A stretch of 64,000 nt of DNA from Pseudoips prasinana (GCA_951640165.1 OX621258.1:5913501-5977500); one strand, 5' to 3'; positions 42,067 to 52,500 are shown, numbered from the stretch's first letter. A program made the numbers and translations. Notes: generated by a model not told the origin, from the sequence alone.

Positions 42067-42390
42067 GTTTTGATTAACAGTTTCAAAAATATTTACGCTA
42101 AGATAAATAAAATTTAAATACTTATTAGCTTTATAGCTTTCCTAAATAGCTTTATAAAATGTATTCTTGATAAAATAGTAACTACATTTCACTGATACGG
42201 TCTATATACACCTTCTTTTTAACCGACTAAAAAAGAAGATGATTACCCAACATTGTAACAATGTTTACAGGCATTAGCGCAATTAATCTTCATTGTTATT
42301 TTCTCGACGTTTCGACCAAATTGCATTGATCGTAACTTAACTGTTGCATAATTATGGTACGCGAAAGTTTAAAAGTATATTATGATAGAA
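42067..42390. other. Spacer
   Basis: AACCGACTAAAAAAGAAGATG at 42221 is a short form of the CCGACTTC motif found at 34551 and 40804. No gene. Confidence 0.4.
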
Positions 42391-42645
42391 ATATCCTGGG
42401 ACATTATTCACACAGCCATCTGATCCCAAACTAAGCAGATTACCTGAACTACCAGATAACTGATGTACTACATAATATACTAGTTTTCTAGTATAAATAC
42501 ATATTATTTACATAAATAATTACATCCAGAATTAGGACAAACAGACATGTTCATACATACAAATATCTGTCCTGTGTGGGAATCGAACCCACGACATGTG
42601 ACGTGAAAGGCAAGCATTTACCAGCCACGCCAACCGGCCCGTCGT
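42391..42645 (-). mobile_element. SINE-B, full length
   Basis: ATATCCTGGGACATTATTCAC through GTGGGAATCGAACCCACG to CCAACCGGCCCGTC; the head pairs with the plus-strand copy at 63341. Confidence 0.8.
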
Positions 42646-42854
42646 ATGAAGATGATTATCGATTCGACTGTATGATTTTTATATGTAAGTTACATTGCGT
42701 CTCCAATGTATGTGAGATGATTTTGTTAATTCTTCGTTAGGGAACGTATGTATGTTTACATATATGTATTATTAACTGTTCTAACGAAAAGTTGAAGGCA
42801 TATCTATGTCTTTAAACCAGTTATTATGTATCCAACTTTAAACCAGTAATATTT

Positions 42855-43160
42855 CAGGACAACTTACACACTGCCATCTGATCCCAAACTAAGCAGAGCC
42901 TTTGCCAGCAACGCACCCGTGACTCCTCTGGTGTTGCGAGTGTCCATGGGCGGCGGTGATCACTTACCATCAGGTGATCCGCTTGTTCGTTTGTCACCCC
43001 ATGATATTAACAATTTAAAAAGCCAGACTACTGATAAACATACTTATATATATTTCTAAATACCTACGTAGTCACATTACATTCGTGTATACCGTTCAAA
43101 GATTTGTTCTGCGTGGGGGTCGAACCCACAACCACTGGCTTACCAATCAGGGTCGAGAAG
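42855..43160 (-). mobile_element. SINE-C interrupted by a retroposon
   Basis: 3' part 42855-42901 (GGACAACTTACACACTGCC ... AAGCAGAGCC) and 5' part 43020-43160 (CAGACTACTGATAAAC ... GGGTCGAACCCACAACC) are split by R9 at 42902-43019. Confidence 0.75.
42902..43019 (+). mobile_element. R9 retroposon 3' end inside SINE-C
   Basis: GCCAGCAACGCACCCGTGAC, CTCTGGTGTTGCGAGTGTCC and CACTTACCATCAGGTGATCC, ending in a short A run; matches 30510-30620. Confidence 0.75.
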
Positions 43161-43305
43161 CATACCCGCGTTCCCGGGGCTCCTCCCATAAGGCGCCAAG
43201 AGAAGTCCACGGCAGGTAGGTTTAGTTGGTGCGGGTCCGACATACCCACCCCTACACCCCTACACACTTTTTGCGGGTGGCATGCGTAGGCATTCCCCCG
43301 ATAAT

Positions 43306-43338
<33 letters not shown>
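43161..43338 (+). mobile_element. LINE 3' end with poly(A)
   Basis: GCTCCTCCCATAAGGCGCC ... CACACTTTTTGCGGGTGGC ... then about 28 A residues (43311-43337). No coding frame; class uncertain. Confidence 0.65.
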
Positions 43339-43339
43339 A

Positions 43340-43735
43340 TTACACCAACCAACAAGCTAGTGAAATTAATGTCATTCCTTAAACATTTATCGTGTAGGCT
43401 TATATTAAACTGCTATTAACAGAATTATGTTTAACTACCATATTTAATGGTTTTAACACTACCCACGTGGTCGTCACTATTGAATCAACTGTATGTTTTG
43501 GCATAGTGATGTGAAATCAATCGGATTTTACTCGACAGCCTGTATTGCGGACTTGTTGCACTTCACTAAGCAATAGCTTAACTCACTCATGATATTAACG
43601 TCGACACTTGCACGAAATGTTTAAGAAAACCGACTTTCTAGTCCATCTTCGTGTCAGTACCCAAGTAAGATGGACCCAGCTACCAAATTCAAATATCATT
43701 TTTGAAAAATGTATAGTTAATTTGTAATATTACAA
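43340..43735. other. Spacer
   Basis: No feature recognised. Confidence 0.4.
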
Positions 43736-43872
43736 TTATTGATTGGTTGTCTGGAAGAGATCACATTTTAGTGATAAGACCGCCAATTGTATACTTTTTA
43801 ATTGCATGCTCCTGTACTGTATGATTTTAATATTGGTGTACAATAAAGAGTTAATCTATCTATCTATCTATT
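43736..43872 (+). repeat. Jockey-like LINE 3' end with TATC tail
   Basis: GTTGTCTGGAAGAGATCAC, GATAAGACCGCCAATTGTAT and GTACAATAAAGAGTTAATC, followed by CTATCTATCTATC. The AATAAA signal lies just before the tail. Confidence 0.75.
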
Positions 43873-44611
43873 ATTCATGTTCTTACTTTTAACAAGCGCT
43901 TTTTTAATGTCAATATGAATTAAAACCATTTTATTTATTTCGAATTTCGACTTAGGGTGGGTACTGATGCCAAGATGCACTAGAGAGTCGGTTTTCTTAA
44001 ATATATAGGTTATATAATAAATTATACCCGGTAAAGCTCTGAAAACATATTATATAGGGTAACTGTTGAAAAATAAATTCACTGAGTGAAAAATCTATTA
44101 TACCGCAACGTCAGTTATCGGGTGAATGACTATGGACTATGTCCTAAGATATTATTATTATTATAACGAAAAGCGACAAAAGTAAATGTCATTCCATTTT
44201 CGAATAAGCATACTCGAGTCAACTCACTAAAACTAATTCCAGTTAAAACTTGTACTCGAGTCACATCACTATTTCGGCTTCCGAGTCATACTGTATATTT
44301 CGGCCATGTGAAAGTAGGGCGCACATGTTTGTTCTGCAATTTGACAGGATACGTCCGTTAACGCATACCCATATTAATTACTTTCTTTTGCGTGTGTGCT
44401 TTGTGAGTTGACTGTGCTTTGGTAATTGCTTGCATATTCGTTCGATTTTATATCGTCTATTTAACTTAAAAATGACGTGTCCGGTCGGGGCATCGCATCG
44501 CCTCCAGAAACAAAGATCTTTACGCTTTTCTTCAACTAAGTAAATATATCAGTGTGACGTTACGTTAAGTGATTGTTACACACTCGTTTTTTATAGATTT
44601 TTTTTTAAATA
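43873..44611. other. Unannotated DNA
   Basis: No similarity recognised; a 23-codon ORF at 44472 is discussed among the rejected items. Confidence 0.4.
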
Positions 44612-44692
44612 ATATCCTGGAACATTATTCGCGCATGGCCATCTGATCGCATACTAAGCAGAGCTTGTATTATGGAACTTTTCTATTGTTAA
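44612..44692 (-). mobile_element. SINE-B 3' fragment
   Basis: ATATCCTGGAACATTATTCGC ... CTAAGCAGAGCTTGTATTATGG. Confidence 0.65.
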
Positions 44693-44698
44693 AACATA

Positions 44699-44905
44699 AT
44701 ATAATAATAATAAAATACTGGTATATTATTCACATATGGCCGTCTGATCCCAAACTAAGCATCTACATCTACTTACTACTTTTCTTTTGTAGATACATAC
44801 TTATATAGATAATTAATTACACCCAGACTCAGGACAAACAAATATGTTCACGCACACAAATATCTGTCCTGGGTTCGATTCAACCACGCCAACAAGCGTG
44901 TCAAT
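44699..44905 (-). mobile_element. SINE-B, second copy in the same orientation
   Basis: AATAATAATAAAATACTGG ... GATCCCAAACTAAGC ... ACAAATATCTGTCCTGGG, with a short stretch of the head remaining. It lies directly next to the preceding copy. Confidence 0.7.
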
Positions 44906-45052
44906 ATATCTTATACTTATATTATTATCCGTCTTATAAATCGTATATTTTTATTAGAATAAAAAGATACGGTGTACAATTATTTGTTTAGCTGATAGCC
45001 CATTAAAATATCACAGTAATATTATAAAGGCGAAAGTTTGTGAGTGTGTATG

Positions 45053-45577
45053 TTTCTTTTTATATAGCAGAGGGCGACAAACGAGCAAGTGGGTCACCTG
45101 GGGCTCTACCGGCTAAGTCACCGAACATCGATTTCTTAAATGGCGTTCAAATAAATAAAGGTTAAAAATGACTTAATCAATCGTTAAATCGGACCATTTA
45201 TGACGTCACATGTGCTCATGGAAGCCTATTTAACGATTGAAGTTATTTTTAACCTTTATTTATTTGAACGCCATTTAAGAAATCGATGTTCGGCGACTTA
45301 GCCGGTAGAGCCCCTGATGGTAAGTGATCACCGCCGCCCATTTACACTCGCAACACCAGAGGTGTCTCGGGTGCGTTGCCGGCCTTTAAAAGTCAGCAAA
45401 CAAGTGTTGCTGACCCTTCGCCCACCCCAATGAGCTCTGGCGACCTTACTCACACTCGGAATCACAACATTAAAATTATTATTAAGGAATGTCTTCTGTA
45501 AGGTGGAGGTACTTCCCCAGTCGGGCTGCTCTTTGAGCGAATAAACGCTATGCCCTACCTCTCTTAAAACCTCCTTT
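45053..45577 (-). mobile_element. R9 retroposon, middle element
   Basis: Minus-strand orientation with its A-rich tail at the left. 45070-45100 and 45314-45577 rejoin at CACCTGATGG exactly as in 30302-30630 once the MITE is removed. Confidence 0.85.
45101..45313. mobile_element. Palindromic MITE-3, innermost element, CTG target duplication
   Basis: 213 bp, starting GGGCTCTACCGGC and ending GCCGGTAGAGCCC. Arms of about 90 bp contain ATCGATTTCTTAAATGGCG and AATAAATAAAGGTTAAAAAT. Flanked by CTG at 45098-45100 and 45314-45316; the uninterrupted R9 at 30302 has a single CTG at this point. Confidence 0.9.
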
Positions 45578-45719
45578 GTTACTTCTTCACGTTTAAACGG
45601 CTGGAGCGATTTTAATAAAACTTGATATGGGCCTAGCTGATACCCTGGATTAACACATAGGCTATAATTTATAAAGTTTAACCTGGATAAAACCGCGGGG
45701 CACAGCTAGTGAGTCTATA

Positions 45720-46007
45720 TACCTAATTGCAATATGTTTGACAAGGCAATATCTGATTATACTTGGTAAATATTGGAGTTCGGCGAACAAGTCCCACAAT
45801 AGAATATTGATTTGATTAGATTGCTATTGATGGATAAGCGATTGTAATTCATTGGATATGCTGTTACATTAGCGGGTTTGAATCTCAATTTCCTACTGTG
45901 CTTTTTTCCTTTACAATAGTAGGTATTTGACCGTTAATGTTTTTAGGTCCGAATCGTGATTAAAATACGAATTGATTATTATTTATAAGTTGATCTATTG
46001 AAGTCGC
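45720..46007. other. Spacer
   Basis: No feature recognised. Confidence 0.4.
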
Positions 46008-46103
46008 TGGAAGCCGCTGGATGCGGATAGCGCAAGACCGGCAATTGTGGAGATCTTTGGGGGAGGCCTATGTCCAGGCGTGGACGTCTTTCAGCTGATA
46101 TAA
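46008..46103 (+). repeat. RTE-like LINE 3' end
   Basis: CTGGAAGCCGCTGGATGCGG, GGGGGAGGCCTATGTCCAGG and GTCTTTCAGCTGATAT; the coding equivalent of GEAYVQ..TSFS. Confidence 0.7.
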
Positions 46104-46107
46104 ATAT

Positions 46108-46200
46108 ATGTCTTGGGACACACCTGCCATATGATCCCAATCTAGGCAGAGCCTGTATTAAGGCAACCAGACAACTGACAAACATACTTATATAATTCTC
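46108..46200 (-). mobile_element. SINE-C 3' fragment
   Basis: TGTCTTGGGACACACCTGCC ... AAGGCAACCAGACAACTGAC. Confidence 0.6.
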
Positions 46201-46202
46201 AG

Positions 46203-46456
46203 GACGGTCACCGTAGCCTAGTAGGTAGTGCTCCTGCCTACGAAGCTGGTGGTCCTGAGTTCGAAGCCCGGTAAGTGCAAATATTTGTGTGATGAGCACG
46301 AATATTTGTTTCTGAGTCATGGATGTTTTCTATGTATATAAGTATTTATCTATCTATATAAGTATGTATATCGTCGCCTGGTACCCATAGTACAAGCTTT
46401 GCTTAGTTTGGGGCTAGGATGATCTGTGTGACATTGTCCCTAGATATTATTATTAT
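46203..46456 (+). mobile_element. SINE-A, full length
   Basis: GACGGTCACCGTAGCCTAG to TCCCTAGATATTATTATTAT; the best preserved SINE-A here. Confidence 0.85.
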
Positions 46457-46764
46457 AAGTTATCAATTCGACTGTTGAACCACAGACTCTACAATTGTGG
46501 AAAATAATAAAGTAATAAACACGTTATATGAAAGCCAGCTCTTTTCTTCTGGAAGGAAGAATACAATATTGCAAAAATTTTTGTGTAAGTACCGTTCAAG
46601 AGAGCCGAAATTACAAAGAATGATGGTCCATGAATAAGGGACAGGAATGTGAAAATCTGTGTAACGGTATTTGTATGCGTTATTTAAAGTTGTCCAAGTA
46701 TGTTTGTGAAATTAAAAGGCATTGCCATTTTAGGTACATTGTTTTAAAAAAAAAAATCTTGTAG

Positions 46765-46900
46765 TATGACCATGTGTTCTCTTACCGTTCCCAATTAAAT
46801 TGGATGCCCATTCGGCACCGTAGACACCTATTATCTCACATGTTTATTACCAATATTATTTACAAGATATCATACAAGGGTATTTTAACACAAATACAAC
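46765..46900 (+). pseudogene. Non-LTR retrotransposon C-terminal fragment
   Basis: Frame reads YDHVFSYRSQLNWMPIRHRR and continues HLLSHMFITNIIY, matching the W.PI..RR segment between the polymerase and the C-terminus of several LINE clades. The fragment is short, with no further domains. Confidence 0.65.
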
Positions 46901-47046
46901 TTATACAATATTTGGGCTACATGGAGAGAAATTTCCGCACAATCCTGGCATTCGCCAGCAGAACCGCCTTCTGCATGTAACTCTCCAGCCAAATATCAAG
47001 CCCTAAACTTGCAAGGTTGATTTTCAGGGATTTAGGAATAACTCCA

Positions 47047-47437
47047 CTTATTATTATTATTATTTGAGGCTTGATGCCTTGTTGGCATCTTGCTACCTCG
47101 ACCATTTCTGATCTATTGTAGCAGAGCTCTTTAGTTTGTTAGAGTTCACTGCTTAATCCTATAGCTTTAATAACCTTCCAGATTGATTGTGCAGTGAGTT
47201 TTTGTATCTCTTCCGGTTGCATGATATGCTGTCCCAACTAGATACTCCTGTAACGCATTAGTGGTCCGCACGAGCACAAAATGTGCATTGGAGTTTCCTC
47301 TGATTCTTGGCAGAATCTGCAAATTGTGCTGTTTACCAACTATAGGTTGAACATGTGCTTATTCAGCTGTGTCCAGTGAGGATTCTAGTTACTGCACATG
47401 TTTTGTAACGTTTGAATTCAAGTAATTCTTTCGACAA
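47047..47437 (-). mobile_element. LINE 3' end with AAT tail
   Basis: On the minus strand, coding remnant (47139-47437), a UTR of about 75 bp with GGTCGAGGTAGCAAGATGCC, then an AATAATAATAATA tail at 47048-47062. Confidence 0.75.
47139..47437 (-). pseudogene. LINE ORF2 C-terminus with CCHC domain, broken
   Basis: Minus strand reads LSKELLEFKRYKTCAVTRIL, TGHS, then after a frame change at 47366 LNKHMFNL-stop, STICRFCQESEETPMHILCS and EEIQKLTAQSIW. The C-x2-C ... H-x3-C pattern and the TGH element are typical of the segment following the RNase H domain in R1/I-group LINEs. One frameshift and two internal stops. Confidence 0.8.
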
Positions 47438-47514
47438 TTTTTGTTGAAGCGCCTGATAACCTAAGGGCACTTACTACTCTCTCTTTCTCTTCTAGACTCT
47501 CCAAGCTCTCGATC

Positions 47515-47640
47515 ATCAGCCTGATATCGTCCACTGCTGGACATAGGCCTCCCCCAAAGGTTTCTATAACGCTTGGCATGCGAGTTGGTGACCCCAGTTA
47601 GGTGGTAGCTAGTACACAGGAGGCACTGCTTACTACACCT
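47515..47640 (-). repeat. R6 retroposon fragment
   Basis: CAGCCTGATATCGTCCACTG, CTCCCCCAAAGGTTTCTA and GGCATGCGAGTTGGTGACC; antisense to 1871. Confidence 0.65.
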
Positions 47641-47644
47641 GCGG

Positions 47645-48225
47645 GATGATATACGGGACTAGTCCCTCCCTCTTACCCACCACTGCAACTCCTGTAAGCC
47701 AGGATCAACATTGGCACACAATGAAATGACACTGAGCGGTGAAGCTCAGGCATGTCCCGGGGAATCGTTTTAACTGTCTTGGATCCCGCACAAACTTGTA
47801 TAGCTGCGCTGCGGCAGGTACATTGTTGTGAGCCCGAGATGTTTACGAGTAGTAGTGGAACTTGTTTTATGGTGCGAGTTAGTTGGATGTATTATAGACT
47901 GTTAATGAGTACCTAATCACGAATACTGGTGTACGGACAAACCTGATTAGGTTTTTGATACACCGGGAACAACTTATGTAATTTTTTATAATGATATAAA
48001 TGGTTAATAATAAGTAAAATAAAAAAAAATAAACGAGTTTAATCAAAAAGAGAAAAAGAAGGAGTTAGAAAATTAATAGTTCCACTTCCCTCTAGAGCAA
48101 AACGGGAGACAGAATGATGTAGATAGGCTATAGCCTCATAAAATGAGAGATTTGCAACTAGAGAAGCCAGCTGACAAAGCACCGCGGATCAATTTAAGGG
48201 TCCTAAGTGAGCTGCTATATTTGAT
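47645..48225 (-). mobile_element. R8 retroposon, longer copy
   Basis: Matches 14009-14340 at both ends (GGGACTAGTCCCTCCCTCTT; CAATTTAAGGGTCCTAAGTG) but carries about 240 bp more in the middle (47796-48035), including CGCTGCGGCAGGTACATTG and AATAAACGAGTTTAATC. Confidence 0.75.
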
Positions 48226-48283
48226 TCCACGGGATGGTATAGGGTGATTCTGTTAATCTTTCTATGTCGGAAACCACGTGATT

Positions 48284-48418
48284 CAGACGCCAGCACATCA
48301 AGCTACCCTAATCTGTCAAATTTCCCCAATTGAAAGTGAACCTTATGCTTATGTGATAAAGTTGAAAATCTATAAAAGAAATTTGACAGATTGGTGTAGC
48401 TGGATGTGCTGGCGTCTG
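48284..48418 (-). mobile_element. MITE-2, best copy
   Basis: CAGACGCCAGCACATCAAGC at left and GCTGGATGTGCTGGCGTCTG at right; opposite orientation to 8016. Confidence 0.85.
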
Positions 48419-48702
48419 TACAAAAATGTAAATACTTAAATATCGCTGTAACAAATCTTTGAGGCATACACTGGTGTCTTCAAACCATATAATAGTTTTT
48501 TATGTAGTTTCTTTGAATATATCTTTACAAACACGTTGTACAATGGCGTTCTTATCGCGTAAAGCGATCTTTAAATAACCACACCTATTGAATATAATTA
48601 CAATTTGCGTGCGCAATTCTTTTGAAACTTGGATCGTACGAGAGGCGCTTGTTTACACGTATTAACGTAGAGCGATTGTTGCATAGAACGTGCCTGACTT
48701 CG
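48419..48702. other. Spacer
   Basis: TACAATGGCGTTCTTATCGCG (48539) is a scrap of the Jockey-like 3' end seen at 15806. Confidence 0.4.
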
Positions 48703-48836
48703 ACGTTAAAAATCGATTCCGGACCTGTAATGACGTGGAAGCCGATTTAACGATTGACTAAGTCATTTTTAACCTTTATTTATTTGACGCCGATCACTAT
48801 CCCGATGTTCGGCGACTTAGCCGGTAGCCCCCTTGA
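48703..48836. mobile_element. MITE-3, right half only
   Basis: GAAGCCGATTTAACGATTGAC, TTTTTAACCTTTATTTATTTG and GTTCGGCGACTTAGCCGGTAG; the left arm is missing and the end GAGCCC has decayed to CCCCC. Confidence 0.75.
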
Positions 48837-49130
48837 AGGCGTTGTCACCCTTTTAAATACTATGATAATGTCATCGCCTGTCCACACCTTATTTGTAAGT
48901 CCAAACGGATTAATCCACGTAGATCACAGCGTGAATCGACAATGTACAATACGTGAAGATATTCCGAGCGGAGGATTTATTGTCGTGCCGCAAAGCTTTT
49001 CTGAGAATCCTTTTTTTTCATAAGGAATTTCTTATACGAATGTGTGTCCTTGATGTGGATTATGTTAACTATAATGAATTTTATATCAATTCTTTGAGAC
49101 TGTGATCATTTTGACACGAAGTTGTTTATT
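48837..49130. other. Spacer
   Basis: An 89-codon ORF here begins inside the MITE remnant and has no recognisable similarity. Confidence 0.4.
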
Positions 49131-49133
49131 CTT

Positions 49134-49316
49134 TGGTCTAGCGGTAGCGTGTTCAACTGCAGATAACGAAGTCCTGGGTTCAAATCTCGGGTCGGAGCAC
49201 GTTAAGCTGTACCTTGTGCTGTGTACCTGACGTCTTTCCGGTCGCTAGTCGTCCCATCGGATCATGAGAGTGATGTAATAGTTAGTGCCACTGTGCTTGC
49301 GCACACACTTGGGCAA
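49134..49316 (+). mobile_element. SINE-E, best copy
   Basis: TTGGTCTAGCGGTAGCGTG (A-box region), GTTCAAATCTCGGGTCGG (B box) and GTGCTTGCGCACACACTTGG. Confidence 0.7.
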
Positions 49317-49317
49317 T

Positions 49318-49362
49318 AAAATATGTCCCGTGCGGCTAGTGTTGCCGCACGGGACATATTTT
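49318..49362. repeat. Perfect 19-bp-arm hairpin, 7-nt loop
   Basis: AAAATATGTCCCGTGCGGC, loop TAGTGTT, GCCGCACGGGACATATTTT; lies at the 3' edge of SINE-E. Confidence 0.95.
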
Positions 49363-49445
49363 GAACCTAACATGCGCCTATTGGGACTAGCCGCCGTGGC
49401 CGAAACTCGGTCAGGAGGATTTTATTATTATTATTTATAATTTGA

Positions 49446-49680
49446 CTTTTGTATTAATCTGGTGGATAGTGATCCTGACTGCTAAGCCAGAGGAGAGCCA
49501 GAGGAGTTGGGTTCAATCCCCACTCAGAACAAATCTTTGCGTGATGAGCGAGGTTATTCGTTCTGTGTCTGTGTGGAATTTATACATAATATGTATGTAT
49601 TTATAAATATATAAGTATAAGGCTAAGGCTTTGCCTAGTTTGATATCAGATGGCAGTGTATTAATTGTCTCAAGATATTT
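49446..49680 (+). mobile_element. SINE-C with a short head duplication
   Basis: CCTGACTGCTAAGCCAGAGG with AGCCAGAGGAG doubled, GTTCAATCCCCACTCAG B box, AAATCTTTGCGTGATGAGC, and the end TTAATTGTCTCAAGATATT. Confidence 0.75.
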
Positions 49681-49825
49681 ATTTATTCTACCTGTGTATG
49701 ATTATCAACTATTGATTGGTTGAAAAAGATTGTAATCAAATTCAGAAGCGCCCAAGTCATGCACTGCACGGTTGTATGAAAAAAAAAAACAATTTTTGAC
49801 GACTCCACATAAATGTTACATTTGA

Positions 49826-50085
49826 AACTAATTTTGAAATTGGAATTTGGTCGCTGCTGAAATAAATTAAGCAACGCTTCGAACGGGATAAATGAATTTT
49901 GAATTTGGAATTTGTTCGTTACTGAAAACAATGAAGCACCGCTCCCAACGGGATAAATGAATTTTGAATTAGGAATTTCATCGCTGCTGTAAACAATGAA
50001 GCACCACTCCGAACGGGATAAATGAATTTTGAATTAGGAATTTGATCGGTGCTGCCTATGATGAAGGACTGCTTCGTATCGATAC
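49826..50085. repeat. Minisatellite, 64-66 bp unit, about 3.5 copies
   Basis: AACGGGATAAATGAATTTTG recurs at 49882, 49948 and 50012, with GCTGCT(G/T) and ATGAAGCACC between. Confidence 0.85.
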
Positions 50086-50404
50086 ATTCCTAAGCACATA
50101 AGTAATCACAATTCTTCAAACTATGTATTACCATGTCGGCGCTGGTCTATAAGTTTGCGTGCTGCGATTAAATTACTTTAAGTAGACAACGCCTACGGGG
50201 CAGATAACGTTATTGCCCCCGTGGTTCGAATAGACAATGTGTAACCGACGTTTAATGGCTTTTCTATAGGACGGGACTGATTCATGAGCACGGTTTTCAA
50301 GTTCATTGTTAAAGTTTTACAATTAATTTTTGCTGGTACAAGATAAAGTGACGGGCCGGGTGGCGGGTTTGGTGAATACATATCAAGCTATACATTCATC
50401 ATCA
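50086..50404. other. Spacer
   Basis: No feature recognised; ATATCAAGCTATACATTCATC at 50381 shares 15 bases with the 32350 fold-back arm. Confidence 0.4.
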
Positions 50405-50510
50405 TCAAGCTATATGTAGTATATCAGTTATCTGGGTTCCATAGTACAAGGTCTGCTTAGGTTAGGATTAGATGGCCTTGTGTGTATAATGTCCCAGGAT
50501 ATTGATTAAA
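50405..50510 (+). mobile_element. SINE-B 3' part
   Basis: GTATATCAGTTATCTGGGTTCC ... AATGTCCCAGGATATTGATT. Confidence 0.65.
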
Positions 50511-50744
50511 GTCACACGTAATTGGCGCAATAACAGCAGATTATGTCTTCAACTCGCTAAAACGGCACTTACTTGCAAATGTGTTGTTTGCATGGATGCA
50601 TGGGTGTAGTCATTTACAAGAAACTGCCAGAGAGTTGGAGGCAATTCAGTATAGATTTATTACAAACGAAAATAAAATATTTATTAATTGACAAAGCTTA
50701 TTATGAGATTATACATATTATAACAGCATATGAAGATATTAAAC

Positions 50745-50820
50745 AAGGCAAAAGAGTGAGCAAAGATCGTGAAAATCCGTTGTCTCTGCCTACCCCTTTG
50801 GGAAACAGGCGTGAGTATAT
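50745..50820 (+). repeat. RTE-like LINE 3' end
   Basis: GCAAAGATCGTGAAAATCCG ... GGAAACAGGCGTGAGTATAT; the TATG tail is replaced by the next repeat. Confidence 0.7.
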
Positions 50821-50935
50821 AAGAGGAGACTCCAAAGTAAGCCAGACGGCTGGAGCCCTCGCTCGCCTCTGAAGTCCGGTGAAGCAATGAAAACCTCTGC
50901 TAACTGTAATCGTCATGTTCAAAAAAATAGTAAAC
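50821..50935 (+). repeat. LINE 3' UTR with short A tail
   Basis: AAGCCAGACGGCTGGAGCCC, CTCGCCTCTGAAGTCCGGTG and a short A7 tail; same family as the end of 1871-2324. Confidence 0.65.
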
Positions 50936-52335
50936 CTACTGGAAAAGTCTGTTGCAAATAAATCCAGTTGTTTAAATAAAATAGACGTTCATAGTAAACC
51001 TCCAAACGTACCATTGACAAGTGAAAACCTAGATAGGAATACATTTTAATTAAGTAATTAACAGTTGCAGAGTGCAACTCGTTTTAATTAAATCAATTGC
51101 TTCATCAACGGGACACTGAAAGTAGGACATTTGCTTCGTGCATTTTACTGCGAGTGTTACTGGCCATCAAATTTAAAGGAGGCCAGTAAACCAAACACAA
51201 TTTTGTTTTTTTTTTTAAACCATTGAGCTAAACATACTAAGGGATATAGTAACTTTTGATAGATAAGATTTCTCCCGCCAACTTTGAACATCTAAAGAAC
51301 ATAATATAAAGAAAATTAACAGCCTGATTGATATTTTTTTACCTCGCGAATCGTATTTGTGATATCTTTTATTGAGTCTGCTTTAGTAAGTTCAACGTGA
51401 ACGGTTTCAAATAGGGTAGGGATTGAAATACAAAATAATTACTAATCCTAAGCGATAGCTCCAACATTCCCTGTAGAATTAATTGGAAAGAGGAAGACAT
51501 AGATCATTTTATTGCCAGAAACTGTGTACATTTATAACAATTTAATTGATCAACAGGTACCCATATCGAGCATGCAATATTTATTCTTATCCTATCGTAA
51601 TATTAAATAAATTATTTTTTTATAAACTTTACAACAGATAAATAACACGCCATGATAAACATAAATCTAAATTTGATATTCTCAAAATCAAATTTGATAT
51701 ATGCCACAACAATAATTTAAAAAAACACAGAATTCGCCAATTCAAAACAAGAAATAATGAACACCTTAGTCACGTGCGTTCATCAAAAAAAAAGAATTCC
51801 AACTCTATTGACATTACAAAACACGTATTTACTCGCATATAATTACATAAATCTTCATATTTTTCCGCTACTCGGTAAATAGCTATGAGTTTATAAAATA
51901 CCGCTAGGATGAGTCAGTTTATAACAAAACTAATAAAAAACCGAATAGTCATATGATAATGTGTATTGAAACGGTAATTTGCATATCAATCGATCATTTA
52001 AGCGGAATCGATTTGAAAAATTGATTGTCATAATGAATTTGACATGTCGATTGTTGTAACGTCATTGTGGTGATTTTGAATGTTATAATAAAGTTGAACA
52101 ATTGGCTTTTTATCGTTACATTTAAACATAATGTAATATGAACTAAGCAGCAATCGAAATTAGGAATCTTCTGTTACAGGTTTGGGTAGTTAATATTCGC
52201 CGCCCAAATTGCTTTGTTTATCCAATTAATATTAAAAAAGTGTAAGTTTTTATGTAGTTTTTTCAAAATAGCAATAACGGCGCTACGGATTTAGATGCAA
52301 ATTGAAATGGAGATAGATTTAAAATAAGCAGCGGT
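50936..52335. other. AT-rich DNA without recognised features
   Basis: No repeat or coding signal that I can support. Confidence 0.4.
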
Positions 52336-52500
52336 TAAGACGGATAGTCACCTCGTCACATCGTGTCCCGGGTTTGATTCCCGCACAGTACAACTATAAT
52401 CCATAAGTGTCCGTCAATTATATATTTGTCAACTACCTACCACGCGACACAGGCATTCATTTCCCTAGTGCGGGCGATGTCTATTTTAGAACAAAAATAA
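52336..52500 (+). mobile_element. SINE-F
   Basis: GTCCCGGGTTTGATTCCCGC (B box) and CATTTCCCTAGTGCGGGCG; 5' half weak. Confidence 0.55.

Larger units (their letters stand above)
45012..45710 (+). mobile_element. Helitron-like repeat, outermost of three nested elements
   Basis: Left part 45012-45052 (ATTATAAAGGCGAAAGTTTG) and right part 45578-45710 (GTTACTTCTTCACGTTTAAAC ... GGGGCACAGCTAGT) join into one normal copy when the interior is removed. Confidence 0.85.

Noticed and set aside
44472..44543. A 23-codon ORF ending in a GTAAAT possible splice donor, considered as a first exon
   Set aside because: Too short, no homology, no supporting promoter or acceptor; chance is sufficient.
48754..49023. 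89-codon ORF considered as a gene
   Set aside because: Begins inside a MITE-3 arm and has no recognisable domain.
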